Source: Sphingobium sp. 66-54
Lineage (GTDB): Bacteria > Pseudomonadota > Alphaproteobacteria > Sphingomonadales > Sphingomonadaceae
Length of the DNA: 64,000 bases
Assembly (NCBI GenBank): GCA_001899715.1
Contig: MKWI01000014.1
Span: forward strand, 119,792-183,791
Reading direction: 5' to 3'
Each line of letters opens with the position of its first letter. Position 1 is the stretch's first letter. A program made the position numbers and the translations under genes. The notes below the pieces were generated by a model. That model had not been told where the DNA came from and ran no database searches. It saw nothing but the letters and a program-made list of their open reading frames with translations. This document shows, one piece after another, positions 27,069 to 36,228 of this stretch.

Positions 27069-27220
27069 ATTTTCGTCCTGATTTCCTGTTCAAGCCACTT
27101 TCGTTCTGCGCTCTGAAGCTGAACCGCTCTGTCCGCAGCGCAGTCCCTCAACCTGTCGTCACCGGAGCGACGCTCTCGCGGCACGATCTCCGGCGCCTGG
27201 TCGCCGAAATGGTCGACTGA
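27065..27220 (+). CDS. Small basic protein (51 aa), function unknown
   Basis: A short [15 protein letters not shown] at the start and [15 protein letters not shown] at the end. The Arg/Leu helix ending A-E-M-V-D is typical of small sphingomonad proteins. Its ATG overlaps the terminal TGA of the infA-like pseudogene (ATGA), as if once coupled to it; translation may now be reduced. The next small gene begins 21 bases downstream. No domain recognised. Confidence 0.55.
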   Translation: MNFRPDFLFKPLSFCALKLNRSVRSAVPQPVVTGATLSRHDLRRLVAEMVD

Positions 27221-27241
27221 TCCAACTCGGGAGGACGCGCC

Positions 27242-27445
27242 ATGTCCATCAGCAGTGACTTCTATCTGGCACGCGCCGCCGATTGCGCACGCGAAGCAAC
27301 GGAAACGCGGCTCACCAATGTCCGCGACCGATGTCTACGGTCCGAGGCGGCATGGCGGACGATGGCTGAGCGCGTCCTCAAGACCGAAGCCAGCAAATCG
27401 CTCCAGGAAGCGGAAAAAGCGCGCATCGGCACCGCCGGCGAATAA
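27242..27445 (+). CDS. Small conserved protein (67 aa), function unknown
   Basis: A 67-residue helical protein, S-I-S-S-D-F-Y-L-A-R-A-A-D-C-A-R-E-A, then N-V-R-D-R-C-L-R-S-E-A-A-W-R-T-M-A-E-R. I recognise this layout from short hypothetical proteins widespread in sphingomonads and other alphaproteobacteria. A strong ribosome binding site (GGGAGGA) stands seven bases before the ATG. No TM, signal or named domain; it is last in the csp-associated block. Confidence 0.75.
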   Translation: MSISSDFYLARAADCAREATETRLTNVRDRCLRSEAAWRTMAERVLKTEASKSLQEAEKARIGTAGE

Positions 27446-27890
27446 CCGTTCCCGAAAAGGGCGGCGTTGTAGCCGGCAGCACCTCCTCTGGCAGCAAGGG
27501 CCGCTTCCCGGCCCGTCCGGCAATATCGCCACCAGCGACACCCCACGGGTAGAGCCGATGCGAAAGCCTGTGTCCGGTCGCTCAGCTTGGGAACGGATGG
27601 CGAGCGGCCGGGTGCGACCGCCCGTTTTCCCGGAAGGCTCATGACCCGCTGCGGCTTCTCGCCGACAACCTCAGGCATCAGGCATCAATGAGGCACCCGG
27701 CGGCCCTATCCGCATAGCTTCCTACCTTGGCAGAGGGCTTATCCGTCGCAAACGGCACAAGCTTCGGCCTATCGCGCGCCTATCGCGCAGCGGCGCGCTT
27801 TCCTGCCGGGGCCACTTTCGGCCTTCCCCATTTCACCCATGTTTCACTGCTGACATTTTCAAGCAGGTTTGCGATTCTATTGGGACCGCC
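27446..27890. other. Intergenic region before the efflux operon
   Basis: About 445 bases without a convincing gene. It contains a direct repeat, CCTATCGCGC at 27768-27777 and 27779-27788, 11 bases apart, and a more A/T-rich final 60 bases before the efflux operon that should hold its promoter. The repeat is a possible binding site for the operon's own response regulator (inference). Confidence 0.4.
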
Positions 27891-29315
27891 ATGTCACCAA
27901 GGACGTCCCTCCCTTCCTCCGCGCGCCTCGTCGGCGTTGCCTTGCTCGCGCTGGCCACGCAGGCGTGCGCAGTCGGCCCCGACTATCGCCCGCAGGCCGC
28001 CGCCGCGCTCCATGTGCCGGATCGCTATCAGGCGCCCGCCGCCGACAGCGTCGACACTGCCCGGCTCGCCCATTGGTGGGCCGCGTTCAACGATCCGACA
28101 TTGACCTCGCTGGTCGAGCGGACGCTGGCCGGCAATACCGATCTTGCCGCCGCGCAGGCTCGGTTACGCGCCGCCCGCGCCTCGCTCAAGGCGTCGCAGG
28201 GCGCGTTGCTCCCCAGCCTCTCGGCGGGCGGCTCGGCCAGCCGGCAGGAGGTTGTGGAAGGCCCCGGCGGCGGCAACAGCGGCTTCCAGGCCGGGCTGGA
28301 CGCAGCCTATGAGGTCGATCTGTTCGGCGGTGTGCGCCGCTCGGTCGAAGCGGCCCGCGCCACTGCCGAGAGCAGCGCCGCCAGCCTCGCGGACGTGCAG
28401 CGCTCGCTGGTCGCCGAGGTCGCGCTCAATTATATCGACGCGCGCTCGACCCAGGCCCGCCTCGCCGTCGCTCGCGAGAATATCGGTCTCCAGGACGAGA
28501 CATTGCAGATCGTGCGCTGGCGCGTCGAGGCCGGGCTGGTCAGCGATCTCGATCTCCAGCAGGCCATCGCCCAGCGCGCGCAGACGGCGGCCAGCATCCC
28601 CACGCTGGAGCAGAGCTACGCCGCCTCGGTCAACCGCATCGCCGTCCTCATCGGGCAGGCGCCCGGCGCGGTGACGGCGGAGATGGCGGCGCAGCAGCCG
28701 ATCCCGCTCGGGCCGGACGCGGTCGAGGCCGGGCTGCCCGCCGACCTGCTCAACCGCCGGCCGGACCTGATCGCTGCCGAGCGCAGCCTCGCCGCCGAGG
28801 TCGCGCGGATCGGCGTAGCGGAGGCGGATCTCTATCCCGCGCTGCGTTTGAGTGGCTCTTTAAGCTCGAACAGCACCAGTTTCTCCGCGCTCGGCGACAA
28901 TATCATCGGCAATCTGATCGGCAGCATCACCGCGCCGATCTTCCAGGGCGGGCAGATCCGCGCGCGCATCGAGCAGCAGCGCGCGACCGCCGATGTGGCG
29001 CTCGCCAACTATCGCGGCGCGGTGCTGACGGCGCTCGAAGACGTTGAAAATGCGCTGGTTTCCATCGACCGCACCAAGGCGCGCGAGAGCGAGTTGCTCA
29101 CGGCGGAAGCGGCCGCGCGCCAGAGTGTCAGCCTGGCCGAGGCGCAGTATCAGAGCGGCCTCATCGACTTCCAGGCGTTGCTGTCCACCCAGCAGAGCCT
29201 GCTTTCGGCGCAGGACAGCCGAACCACCGCGCGCGCCGCTCGGGCGAGTGCTTCTATCCAGCTTTTCAAGGCGTTAGGTGGCGGCTGGGACGCCTCTGAA
29301 CGGACAGGCTCGTAA
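27891..29315 (+). CDS. Outer-membrane efflux lipoprotein, NodT/OprM family
   Basis: A 474-residue TolC-superfamily protein. The signal ends in a lipobox (A-T-Q-A-C) followed by A-V-G-P-D-Y, the classic NodT/OprM start. Two OEP repeats follow (~60-260 and ~270-460) with W-W-x-x-F-N-D-P-T-L and N-R-R-P-D-L-I-A-A-E-R. It forms the outer-membrane exit duct. First gene of a six-gene coupled operon; the adaptor starts five bases after its stop. Confidence 0.94.
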   Translation: MSPRTSLPSSARLVGVALLALATQACAVGPDYRPQAAAALHVPDRYQAPAADSVDTARLAHWWAAFNDPTLTSLVERTLAGNTDLAAAQARLRAARASLKASQGALLPSLSAGGSASRQEVVEGPGGGNSGFQAGLDAAYEVDLFGGVRRSVEAARATAESSAASLADVQRSLVAEVALNYIDARSTQARLAVARENIGLQDETLQIVRWRVEAGLVSDLDLQQAIAQRAQTAASIPTLEQSYAASVNRIAVLIGQAPGAVTAEMAAQQPIPLGPDAVEAGLPADLLNRRPDLIAAERSLAAEVARIGVAEADLYPALRLSGSLSSNSTSFSALGDNIIGNLIGSITAPIFQGGQIRARIEQQRATADVALANYRGAVLTALEDVENALVSIDRTKARESELLTAEAAARQSVSLAEAQYQSGLIDFQALLSTQQSLLSAQDSRTTARAARASASIQLFKALGGGWDASERTGS

Positions 29316-29319
29316 AAAC

Positions 29320-30639
29320 ATGACCGACGCAAGCACCCAAATCGTTGTTGATGAGTTTCTCGGCACCGCCGATCGCCCCCGCCTCCCGCGCTGGGCCAAG
29401 TGGGGCGGCATTGCCCTCACGCTCGTCGTGCTGCTGCTCATCGCCCGCGCCCTTTTCGGCGGCGCCGCCCCGGCCAGCTACGCCACGGTGGATGTGAAAC
29501 GCGGCGACATGCGCGTCCACGTCACCGCCACCGGCAACCTTGCGCCCACCAACGAAGTGTCGGTCGGCTCGGAGCTTTCGGGCCTCATCGACAAGGTGCT
29601 GGTCGAGGAGAATGACCGCGTGGTGAAGGGTCAGGCGCTCGCCCAGATCGACCCCGAGAAGCTGACCGACGCTATCCACCGCAGCGAAGCTTCGCTCGCC
29701 TCCGCCCGTGCCAGCGTCCAGCAAGCGCAGGCCACGGTCGCGCAGACGCAGGCCACGCTCGCCCGCCAGGAGGACGTCGCGCGCGCCTCCGGCGGCAAGG
29801 TGCCATCCAAGACCGAGCTGGACAGCGCCCGCGCCGAGTATCAGCGCGCGCTCGCCAACCTCGCCGTTGCGCGCGCCAGCGTGGACTCCGCCGCCGCCCA
29901 ACTCTCGACCGACCGCACCAACCTCGCCAAGGCGACGATTCGCTCGCCTGTCACCGGCGTTATCCTCTCGCGCGAGATCGAGCCGGGCCAGACGGTCGCC
30001 GCCTCGTTCAATACGCCCACCTTGTTCCTCATCGCCGAGGATCTGAGCCAGATGGAGCTTGAGGTAAAGGTGGACGAGGCCGATGTCGGCCAGGTCAAGG
30101 AGGGCCAGAAGGCAACCTTCACGGTCGACGCTTGGCCAGGCCAGACCTTCCCTGCAACGATCAAGCGCGTCAATGTCGGCTCAAACAACGCCACCGCCGC
30201 GACAAGCACGTCGAGCGCCGCCTCGTCCTCCTCGGTGGTCAGCTATGGCGCGGTGCTCACCGTCGCCAACCCGGATCTCAGCCTGCGCCCCGGCATGACC
30301 GCGACGGCGACGATCACGACCAGCGAGGAAAAGAATGTGCTGCTCGTGCCCAACGCTGCTCTCCGCTTCCAGCCGCGCAATCCCAATGCGGTGGCCCAAC
30401 CGGCCGGCGGCAATGCCTTGATGCCTATCCAGATGGGCCGGGGCCGGCGCCCGTCGACGCAGGAGGTCAAAATCGGCCGCGGCTCGCGCCAGACCGTGTT
30501 CACGGTGGGCGAGAAGGGCAAGCTCACCCCGCACGTCGTCATCGCCGGTTCGACCAATGGCTCGGAGACTATCGTCACAAGCGAGACGCTCAAGCCCGGC
30601 ATGAAGGTCGTAACGGGCGAACTAGCGGCGCAGCCATGA
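29320..30639 (+). CDS. Periplasmic adaptor (membrane fusion protein), MacA-like
   Basis: A 439-residue HlyD/MacA-type adaptor. The N-terminal TM anchor (~22-42) is followed by a biotinyl-lipoyl half-motif, G-D-M-R-V-H-V-T-A-T-G-N-L-A-P and V-S-V-G-S-E-L-S-G. A coiled hairpin rich in Ala/Gln lies at ~115-200, and A-T-I-R-S-P-V-T-G-V-I-L-S-R starts the second lipoyl half. It links the MacB-type permease to the outer-membrane factor. The last codons overlap the ATPase start (ATGA). Confidence 0.92.
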   Translation: MTDASTQIVVDEFLGTADRPRLPRWAKWGGIALTLVVLLLIARALFGGAAPASYATVDVKRGDMRVHVTATGNLAPTNEVSVGSELSGLIDKVLVEENDRVVKGQALAQIDPEKLTDAIHRSEASLASARASVQQAQATVAQTQATLARQEDVARASGGKVPSKTELDSARAEYQRALANLAVARASVDSAAAQLSTDRTNLAKATIRSPVTGVILSREIEPGQTVAASFNTPTLFLIAEDLSQMELEVKVDEADVGQVKEGQKATFTVDAWPGQTFPATIKRVNVGSNNATAATSTSSAASSSSVVSYGAVLTVANPDLSLRPGMTATATITTSEEKNVLLVPNAALRFQPRNPNAVAQPAGGNALMPIQMGRGRRPSTQEVKIGRGSRQTVFTVGEKGKLTPHVVIAGSTNGSETIVTSETLKPGMKVVTGELAAQP

Positions 30640-31331
30640 GCCTCATCGAACTGCGCGGCGTCACCAAGGTGTTCGGCTCGGGGCAGAGCGCTTTCCAGGC
30701 GCTCAAGGGCGTCGATCTCGACATCGAAAAGGGCGAGTTTGTCGCGGTTATGGGTGCCTCGGGCGGCGGCAAGTCGACCACGATGAATATTCTCGGCTGC
30801 CTCGATACGCCGACCACCGGCACCTATCGGTTCAAGGGGATTCCCGTGGAAACGCTGACCAACGATCAGCGCGCCATGCTGCGCCGCCGTTACCTCGGCT
30901 TCGTGTTCCAGGGCTTCAACCTGCTCTCGCGCACCTCCGCGCTGGAGAATGTGGAATTGCCGCTCATCTATCGCGGCGAGGATCGCAAGACGCGCCGCGC
31001 CGCCGCGCTCGCCGCGCTGGACCGCGTTGGCCTGCTGCAATGGGCCGACCATACGCCCGCCGAGCTTTCCGGTGGCCAGCAGCAGCGCGTCGCCATCGCC
31101 CGCGCCATTGTCACCCAGCCGCAGGTGCTGTTTGCCGACGAGCCGACCGGCAACCTCGACAGCGAGCGCTCGATCGAGATCATGGAGTTGCTGAGCGCGC
31201 TCAATCGCGAGCAGGGCATCACCATCGCCATGGTCACGCACGAGCCGGACATGGCCGCCTATGCGGGCACCATCATCCGCTTCCGCGACGGGCTGGTCGA
31301 GGAGCGCATCGTCAACAAGGTGCTCGCCTGA
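30636..31331 (+). CDS. ABC transporter ATPase, MacB/LolD type
   Basis: A 231-residue nucleotide-binding protein: Walker [10 protein letters not shown] (~39-47), signature L-S-G-G-Q-Q-Q-R (~144), Walker [13 protein letters not shown] (~165) and the switch His in V-T-H-E-P. It is closest to the ATPase part of MacB but encoded separately from the permease. Its start overlaps the adaptor stop by four bases and its stop overlaps the permease start by one (TGATG). Confidence 0.95.
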   Translation: MSLIELRGVTKVFGSGQSAFQALKGVDLDIEKGEFVAVMGASGGGKSTTMNILGCLDTPTTGTYRFKGIPVETLTNDQRAMLRRRYLGFVFQGFNLLSRTSALENVELPLIYRGEDRKTRRAAALAALDRVGLLQWADHTPAELSGGQQQRVAIARAIVTQPQVLFADEPTGNLDSERSIEIMELLSALNREQGITIAMVTHEPDMAAYAGTIIRFRDGLVEERIVNKVLA

Positions 31332-32539
31332 TGCTGCTCACCAGCTTCCTGCTCGCGTTGCGCGCCATCCGGCGCCACCTGATGCGCTCATTCCTGACCA
31401 CGCTGGGCATCATCATCGGCGTCGCCGCCGTGGTGACGATGGTAACGCTGGGCAACGGCGCCACCGCTTCGGTCAAGGAGCAGATTTCCGCGCTCGGCTC
31501 CAACATGCTGACCGTGCGCCCCGGCGCCGGGTTCGGCCGGGGCGGCGGCGGCGGACCGCCGCGCCCGTTCGAGGATGCGGACGTGGAAGCCGTGCGCGCG
31601 CAGGTCGGCGGCGTGCTCCATGTCGCGCCACAAGCGACGACCAGCGTCACCGCCGTCTATGAAGCGCAGAACTGGTCGACCACCGTGACCGGCACGACCA
31701 ACGACTATTTCGCAGCTTCCAACTTCAAGCTGTCCGAAGGCCGCACCTTCAGCGAGCCGGAGGAACAGGCCGGCAAGTCGGTCTGCGTCATCGGCGACAC
31801 TATCCGCACCAGCCTGTTCCGCGATGTCGATCCGGTGGGCGCCAGCCTGCGCCTCAACGACATCAGTTGCCAGGTCATCGGCGTGCTGGAGAAGCGCGGC
31901 CAGGCCGGCCCCGGCGCCGATCAGGACGATCAGGTCGTGATGCCGATCAAGGCGGTGATGCGCCGCCTCACCGGCAATCGCGATATCCGCGCCTTCCAGG
32001 TCGCAGTCGATCCGCGCTTCGATACCAGCGCTGTCAGCGCCTCGATTACCTCGCTGCTGCGCGAGCGCCGCCATCTCACCGGCAACACCGAGAATGATTT
32101 CAATATTTTCGACGCCAAGCAGATTTCCGACACGCTCTCCTCCGCTACCCAGACGATGACGGCGCTGCTTGCCGCCGTCGCCGCGGTCAGCCTGGTGGTC
32201 GGCGGCATCGGCATCATGAACATCATGCTGGTCTCCGTCACCGAGCGCACCCGCGAGATCGGCATCCGCCTCGCCATCGGCGCGGTGCAGCGCGAGGTGC
32301 TGATGCAGTTTCTGGTCGAGGCCGTCACCCTCTCCTGCCTGGGCGGCATCATCGGCCTGTTCCTTGCACTGGCGCTGACCATCGGTATTTCTTCAGCCAT
32401 GCATATCCCGTTCGTGTTCGACGTGAAGATCAACCTGCTGGCGTTCGCTTTCGCGGCGGCAATCGGCATCATCTTCGGCTTCTTCCCGGCACGACGCGCG
32501 GCCTCGCTCAACCCGATCGAGGCACTGAGGCACGAATGA
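31331..32539 (+). CDS. ABC transporter permease, MacB/FtsX type
   Basis: A 402-residue protein: one TM (~20-42), a periplasmic MacB core domain, then three TM helices. The FtsX hallmark G-I-G-I-M-N-I-M-L-V-S-V-T-E-R-T-R-E-I-G precedes the last two helices, and R-R-A-A-S-L-N-P-I-E-A-L-R ends it. It is a mechanotransmission-type exporter subunit rather than a channel. A Gly-rich loop (G-F-G-R-G-G-G-G-G-P-P) at ~68 is characteristic of alphaproteobacterial members. Overlaps the regulator gene by four bases. Confidence 0.95.
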   Translation: MLLTSFLLALRAIRRHLMRSFLTTLGIIIGVAAVVTMVTLGNGATASVKEQISALGSNMLTVRPGAGFGRGGGGGPPRPFEDADVEAVRAQVGGVLHVAPQATTSVTAVYEAQNWSTTVTGTTNDYFAASNFKLSEGRTFSEPEEQAGKSVCVIGDTIRTSLFRDVDPVGASLRLNDISCQVIGVLEKRGQAGPGADQDDQVVMPIKAVMRRLTGNRDIRAFQVAVDPRFDTSAVSASITSLLRERRHLTGNTENDFNIFDAKQISDTLSSATQTMTALLAAVAAVSLVVGGIGIMNIMLVSVTERTREIGIRLAIGAVQREVLMQFLVEAVTLSCLGGIIGLFLALALTIGISSAMHIPFVFDVKINLLAFAFAAAIGIIFGFFPARRAASLNPIEALRHE

Positions 32540-33231
32540 CCGGGCAGCCGGACTCGCCGCACGTCCTCGTCGTCGATGACGACCGGGAGTTGCGCGAGCT
32601 TGTCGTCGACTTCCTCAACACACATGGCCTGCGCGCTATCGGCGCCGGCAACGCGCGCGAGATGGATGCCGCCCTCGCCACCGGGGATGTTGACCTGATC
32701 GTGCTCGACCTGATGATGCCGGGCGAGGACGGCCTCTCCGTGCTGCGCCGCATGCGCGGCGGCACGCGCCGCCCGCCGATCATCATGCTCTCCGCCATGG
32801 GCGCGGATTCGGACCGGATCATCGGCCTTGAGGTCGGCGCCGACGATTATCTCGCCAAGCCGTGCAACCCGCGCGAACTGCTCGCCCGCATCCGGGCGGT
32901 GCTGCGCCGGGGGCAGGATAACCCCGGCCATCCCGTCCGCCGTTTCGGCGAATGGACGCTCGATCTGGTCGAGCGCACCATTGCCGGGCCCGGCATTGAG
33001 GTCACGGCGCTCACCGACACCGAATTCCGCCTGCTCGGTGCTTTTCTCGACCGGCCGCAGATGGTGCTTACTCGCGACCAGCTCATGGATCTCGCCAAGG
33101 GTAGCGATACGATGATGTTCGACCGCGCAATCGACGTGACGCTGAGTCGTCTGCGCAAGAAGCTCGGCCCACGCGCCCCGATCCGCACCGTCCGGGGCGA
33201 GGGCTATATGTTCACGCTGGTGCCGCAATGA
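32536..33231 (+). CDS. OmpR-family response regulator
   Basis: A 231-residue protein. The receiver domain has acidic pocket V-V-D-D-D (12-14), phosphoacceptor Asp58 in V-L-D-L-M-M-P-G, and Lys in Y-L-A-K-P. The C-terminal winged-helix DNA-binding domain ends T-V-R-G-E-G-Y-M-F. Genes on both sides overlap it by four bases, so it is made with the exporter and kinase and probably autoregulates the operon. Confidence 0.95.
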   Translation: MTGQPDSPHVLVVDDDRELRELVVDFLNTHGLRAIGAGNAREMDAALATGDVDLIVLDLMMPGEDGLSVLRRMRGGTRRPPIIMLSAMGADSDRIIGLEVGADDYLAKPCNPRELLARIRAVLRRGQDNPGHPVRRFGEWTLDLVERTIAGPGIEVTALTDTEFRLLGAFLDRPQMVLTRDQLMDLAKGSDTMMFDRAIDVTLSRLRKKLGPRAPIRTVRGEGYMFTLVPQ

Positions 33232-34595
33232 TCTGGCGACGCGGCGGCCGCTCCATCCTGAGCCAGAGCTTCTGGTTGCTGGTTGCGGGCATGATCCTCG
33301 TGCAGTTCGTGCTGACCGCGAGCATCTTCCTGCTGCCGCCGCCGCGCGAGGAAGGCGTGCCGCTGGGCGAGATCGCCGAGCGGCTCGGCGGGCCGCGCGC
33401 AACCCATAGCCGCTGGCGCGTGCGCAACCGGGATCTGCCTGTCACCGTGCTCAAGGAACCGCCGACACTTACGCGCGGATTGACCACCAGCGCCCCGCTC
33501 TCGCACGCGCTTGCGGACCGGCTCGGCGTCGGCAAGAACGACGTCCGCCTCTATTATCGCACCGACCAGATCAGCCGTTTCTGGCGTTCGCGCAATCGTG
33601 GCAGCGACGGCATCGTGCGCTGGCGCGGCGAGCCTTTCTTTTTCGACCGCACCATCGCCGCCGCGCGGATCGACGGCCAGTGGCGTGCGATCCGCGTGCC
33701 TGACCGGCCGTTCATCGCCCAGTGGCAAATCCGCATGGCGGTGGCGTTCAGCCTGGCGCTGCTCTCGCTCATCCCACTCGCCTGGCTATTCGCCCGGCGG
33801 ATGGCGCGGCCGATCCGTGCCTTCGCCGATGCCGCCGACCGGGTCGGGCGGGACAGCTCGGCACCGATGATCCGCGAGGATGGGCCGGCCGAGTTACGGG
33901 TCGCGGCCCGCGCGCTCAACGCCATGCAGGGGCGCATCGCCGAGCAGATGAGTGAGCGGCAGGCAATGGTCGCCGCCATCGCGCACGATCTGCGCACGCC
34001 GCTCTCGCGCATCGCCTTCCGCATCGAGGGTGCGGACGACCGGCTGCGCGAGCCGATCCAGCGCGATATCGACCAGATGAAGGCGATGATCAGCGCCACT
34101 CTCGATTTCGTGCGCGGCAATCTGCGGCAGGGCATGGGCGAACGCATCGACCTCTCCGCCCTGCTCTCCGCACTGATCGAGGATGAGGTGCAGGTTGGCC
34201 GGCCAGTGCGCTGGCGAACGGTGCCGCCGGCAGTGTGTCCGGTTGCCGGCGACCGCGTCGCGCTACGGCGGATGATCCAGAACCTGCTCGACAATGCGCT
34301 CAAATATGGCGGCGAGGCCGAGTTGGACCTGCGGATCGTGGATGGTGCCGCGCGCATCATCATCGCCGATCGCGGTCCTGGACTGGCGCCGGAGGATATC
34401 GAGGGTATGTTCGCGCCCTTCGTCCGGCAGGATCCATCGCGTAATCGGGAGACCGGCGGCGCCGGCCTCGGTCTCGCCATCGCCCGCGCCATCGCCCGCG
34501 ATCATGGCGGGGACGTCACCTTGGCACCACGAGATGGTGGCGGGCTGAAAGCCACTATCTCGCTGCCGGTGGCGACGGCGCAAGCGCGAAACTGA
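33228..34595 (+). CDS. Sensor histidine kinase, EnvZ/CpxA class
   Basis: A 455-residue kinase: N-terminal TM (~12-34), periplasmic sensor region (~35-165), second TM (~170-190), HAMP (~190-240), and a phospho-accepting His near 252 in A-I-A-H-D-L-R-T-P-L-S-R. The HATPase domain has N-L-L-D-N-A-L-K-Y, D-R-G-P-G-L and G-A-G-L-G-L-A-I. It is the partner of the regulator whose gene it overlaps. It senses an envelope signal, presumably the exporter's substrate or damage it causes. Last gene of the operon. Confidence 0.95.
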   Translation: MIWRRGGRSILSQSFWLLVAGMILVQFVLTASIFLLPPPREEGVPLGEIAERLGGPRATHSRWRVRNRDLPVTVLKEPPTLTRGLTTSAPLSHALADRLGVGKNDVRLYYRTDQISRFWRSRNRGSDGIVRWRGEPFFFDRTIAAARIDGQWRAIRVPDRPFIAQWQIRMAVAFSLALLSLIPLAWLFARRMARPIRAFADAADRVGRDSSAPMIREDGPAELRVAARALNAMQGRIAEQMSERQAMVAAIAHDLRTPLSRIAFRIEGADDRLREPIQRDIDQMKAMISATLDFVRGNLRQGMGERIDLSALLSALIEDEVQVGRPVRWRTVPPAVCPVAGDRVALRRMIQNLLDNALKYGGEAELDLRIVDGAARIIIADRGPGLAPEDIEGMFAPFVRQDPSRNRETGGAGLGLAIARAIARDHGGDVTLAPRDGGGLKATISLPVATAQARN

Positions 34596-34633
34596 CGAGT
34601 CAGCGAGCGAGGCTGATCGCGAGGAGAAGGTCC

Positions 34634-34854
34634 GAGCCTCGCGTATCTGGAGGACGCTGGACACAAATCAACCGAAGCGATGTCCCCCTGCGCAGGCTGG
34701 AGCCCAGGACGATAGGGCCCTGCGGCCGGGCTTTGGGCTCTTGCCTCCGCAGGAGCACTGACGGCTTTAAACGATTGGCGACATTCTCCAGCTTCGCGCT
34801 GACGGCGCCAAGGCACTGCGTTCTCGGCCGGCGTCCTCCAGATACGCGAAGCTC
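34634..34854. mobile_element. MITE-like element with ~27-bp terminal inverted repeats
   Basis: The 27 bases at 34634-34660 (GAGCCTCGCG...GGACGCTGG) are the reverse complement of 34828-34854 with two mismatches. The ~165-base interior contains further partly inverted segments, including a diverged copy of the dispersed CTCCTGCGGAGGC palindrome near 34741-34757. No ORF is credible inside. It lies between the convergent kinase and reductase genes. Short size plus long terminal repeats suggest a non-autonomous transposon or large REP/BIME; no obvious target duplication was verified. Confidence 0.5.
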
Positions 34855-34871
34855 GGTGCTCACGCCCAGCT

Positions 34872-35684
34872 TCAGTCCACGAACGCCCGCTCGATCACAT
34901 AAGCACCCGGATTGGCGTTGGACCCTTCCTTGAATCCCAGCGCATCGAGTCGCGCGGAGAGGTCGCGGATCATCCCCATGGAGCCACAGAGCATCACCCG
35001 GTCGGTTGCCGGGTCGAGCCGCGCCGGACCACCCAACGTGTCGAACAGCCGCCCGCTCTCGATCAAATCGCCGAGGCGCCCTGTGGTGCGGAAAGGCTCG
35101 CGCGTGACCGTCGGCACGTAGTGGAACTGGAGCAGCGCCTGATCCTGCACCAGCGGATCGCCAGCAAGCTGGCTCTCCAGTTCGGTGCGATAGGCGAGAT
35201 CAGCCACGGAACGCACGCAATGGGCAAGCACGATTTGTCCGAAGCGATCGTAGATATCGGGATCGCGCACGATGCTGAGGAACGGCGCCAGCCCGGTCCC
35301 GGTCGACAGCAGAAACAGGCGGCTGCCCGGCGTCAGCGCATCGGCCACCAGTGTACCGGTCGGCTTGCGGCCGAGATAGATCTGGTCGCCCGGCTGGATA
35401 TGGCACAGACGAGAGGTCAGCGGCCCGTCCGGTACCTTGATCGAGAGGAACTCCAGCTCATCGGCATAGGAGGCGCTGGCGATGGAATAAGCACGCAGCA
35501 GCGGCCGTCCATTCGCGGGCAGGCCGAGCATCACGAACTCGCCGGAGCGGAAACGGAAGCTTGCCGGCCGCGTCACCGCGAAGCTGAACAGGTGCTCGTT
35601 CCAGTGACGCACCCAGTTGACCCGCTCGACACTCAGCGCACCGGTCGGCGCGAAGTCGAAGCCTTGGCGGGACAAATCATTCAT
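34872..35684 (-). CDS. fpr: Ferredoxin-NADP+ reductase
   Basis: A 270-residue bacterial-type FNR. The FAD-binding part has R-P-L-L-R-A-Y-S-I-A-S (the R-x-Y-S motif). NADP-binding segments include L-L-S-T-G-T-G-L-A-P-F-L-S and V-M-L-C-G-S-M-G-M-I. The C-terminus is the usual E-R-A-F-V-D with an extended tail, characteristic of the alphaproteobacterial subclass. It supplies or drains electrons for ferredoxin/flavodoxin, often in iron or oxidative stress. The ATG at 35684 overlaps the upstream gene by eight bases and has GAGG before it. Confidence 0.93.
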   Translation of the reverse strand: MNDLSRQGFDFAPTGALSVERVNWVRHWNEHLFSFAVTRPASFRFRSGEFVMLGLPANGRPLLRAYSIASASYADELEFLSIKVPDGPLTSRLCHIQPGDQIYLGRKPTGTLVADALTPGSRLFLLSTGTGLAPFLSIVRDPDIYDRFGQIVLAHCVRSVADLAYRTELESQLAGDPLVQDQALLQFHYVPTVTREPFRTTGRLGDLIESGRLFDTLGGPARLDPATDRVMLCGSMGMIRDLSARLDALGFKEGSNANPGAYVIERAFVD

Positions 35685-36135
35685 TGGAAAACCTCGCACA
35701 ATCGGGGTCGAAAATCGGACCGGCGGGGAGCCGGCTGGCGCCCGCGAGCGCATGCGCCAACGCCGCCATCGGCACAAGCAAATGTGTGACCTGCGCGCGG
35801 GCAACGATCAGCGATGCGGTGCGCTCGGCCTGCGCCAGATCCGGCCCACATGCTGCGCGGAGCATAGACAGGACGAGCGCCTCATGCTCGCTTACACGCT
35901 CACAATCGACGGGACCGAAGCGCATCTTCTCCACCGCATGGCGATTGAGCACCGCCATCATCACATGGAAATGCGGGAAGGCAGCGCCCAGCGCCTTGCC
36001 ATCAAACGCGGGGCGGATATCGCCACACGGGCAACGTCCAATCTGGACTGCCCGCACCCAGTGCCGCATCGCCCACACCAGCATACGGCCGCCCCGGTTG
36101 AGCGACGTGACCGGGCGGTCGATAAAATCATACAT
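35677..36135 (-). CDS. Conserved hypothetical protein coupled to fpr
   Basis: A 152-residue protein beginning M-Y-D-F-I-D-R-P-V-T-S-L-N-R-G-G-R, with W-A-M-R-H-W-V and C-P-C-G. It ends close to the fpr start, which it overlaps by eight bases. No signal peptide or TM. A strong ribosome binding site (GAGGAGGAG) precedes the ATG. I do not recognise a named domain. Its coupling with fpr and the Fur-like box upstream suggest a role in iron or redox metabolism. Confidence 0.75.
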   Translation of the reverse strand: MYDFIDRPVTSLNRGGRMLVWAMRHWVRAVQIGRCPCGDIRPAFDGKALGAAFPHFHVMMAVLNRHAVEKMRFGPVDCERVSEHEALVLSMLRAACGPDLAQAERTASLIVARAQVTHLLVPMAALAHALAGASRLPAGPIFDPDCARFSNE

Positions 36136-36228
36136 CGCGCATCTCCTCCTCGGCGCCGAACTGCCAGCCTTGCGCCGGGGACCACGGCGGTCGGCAGACC
36201 GCGCGCAAGCAACACACGCAGGTATTTA

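Noticed and set aside
26569..27081. A 170-codon frame running from inside the cold-shock gene past its end, possibly a new protein.
   Set aside because: Its first third is a shadow of csp and its middle is the frameshifted IF-1-like segment; better explained as part of the pseudogene.
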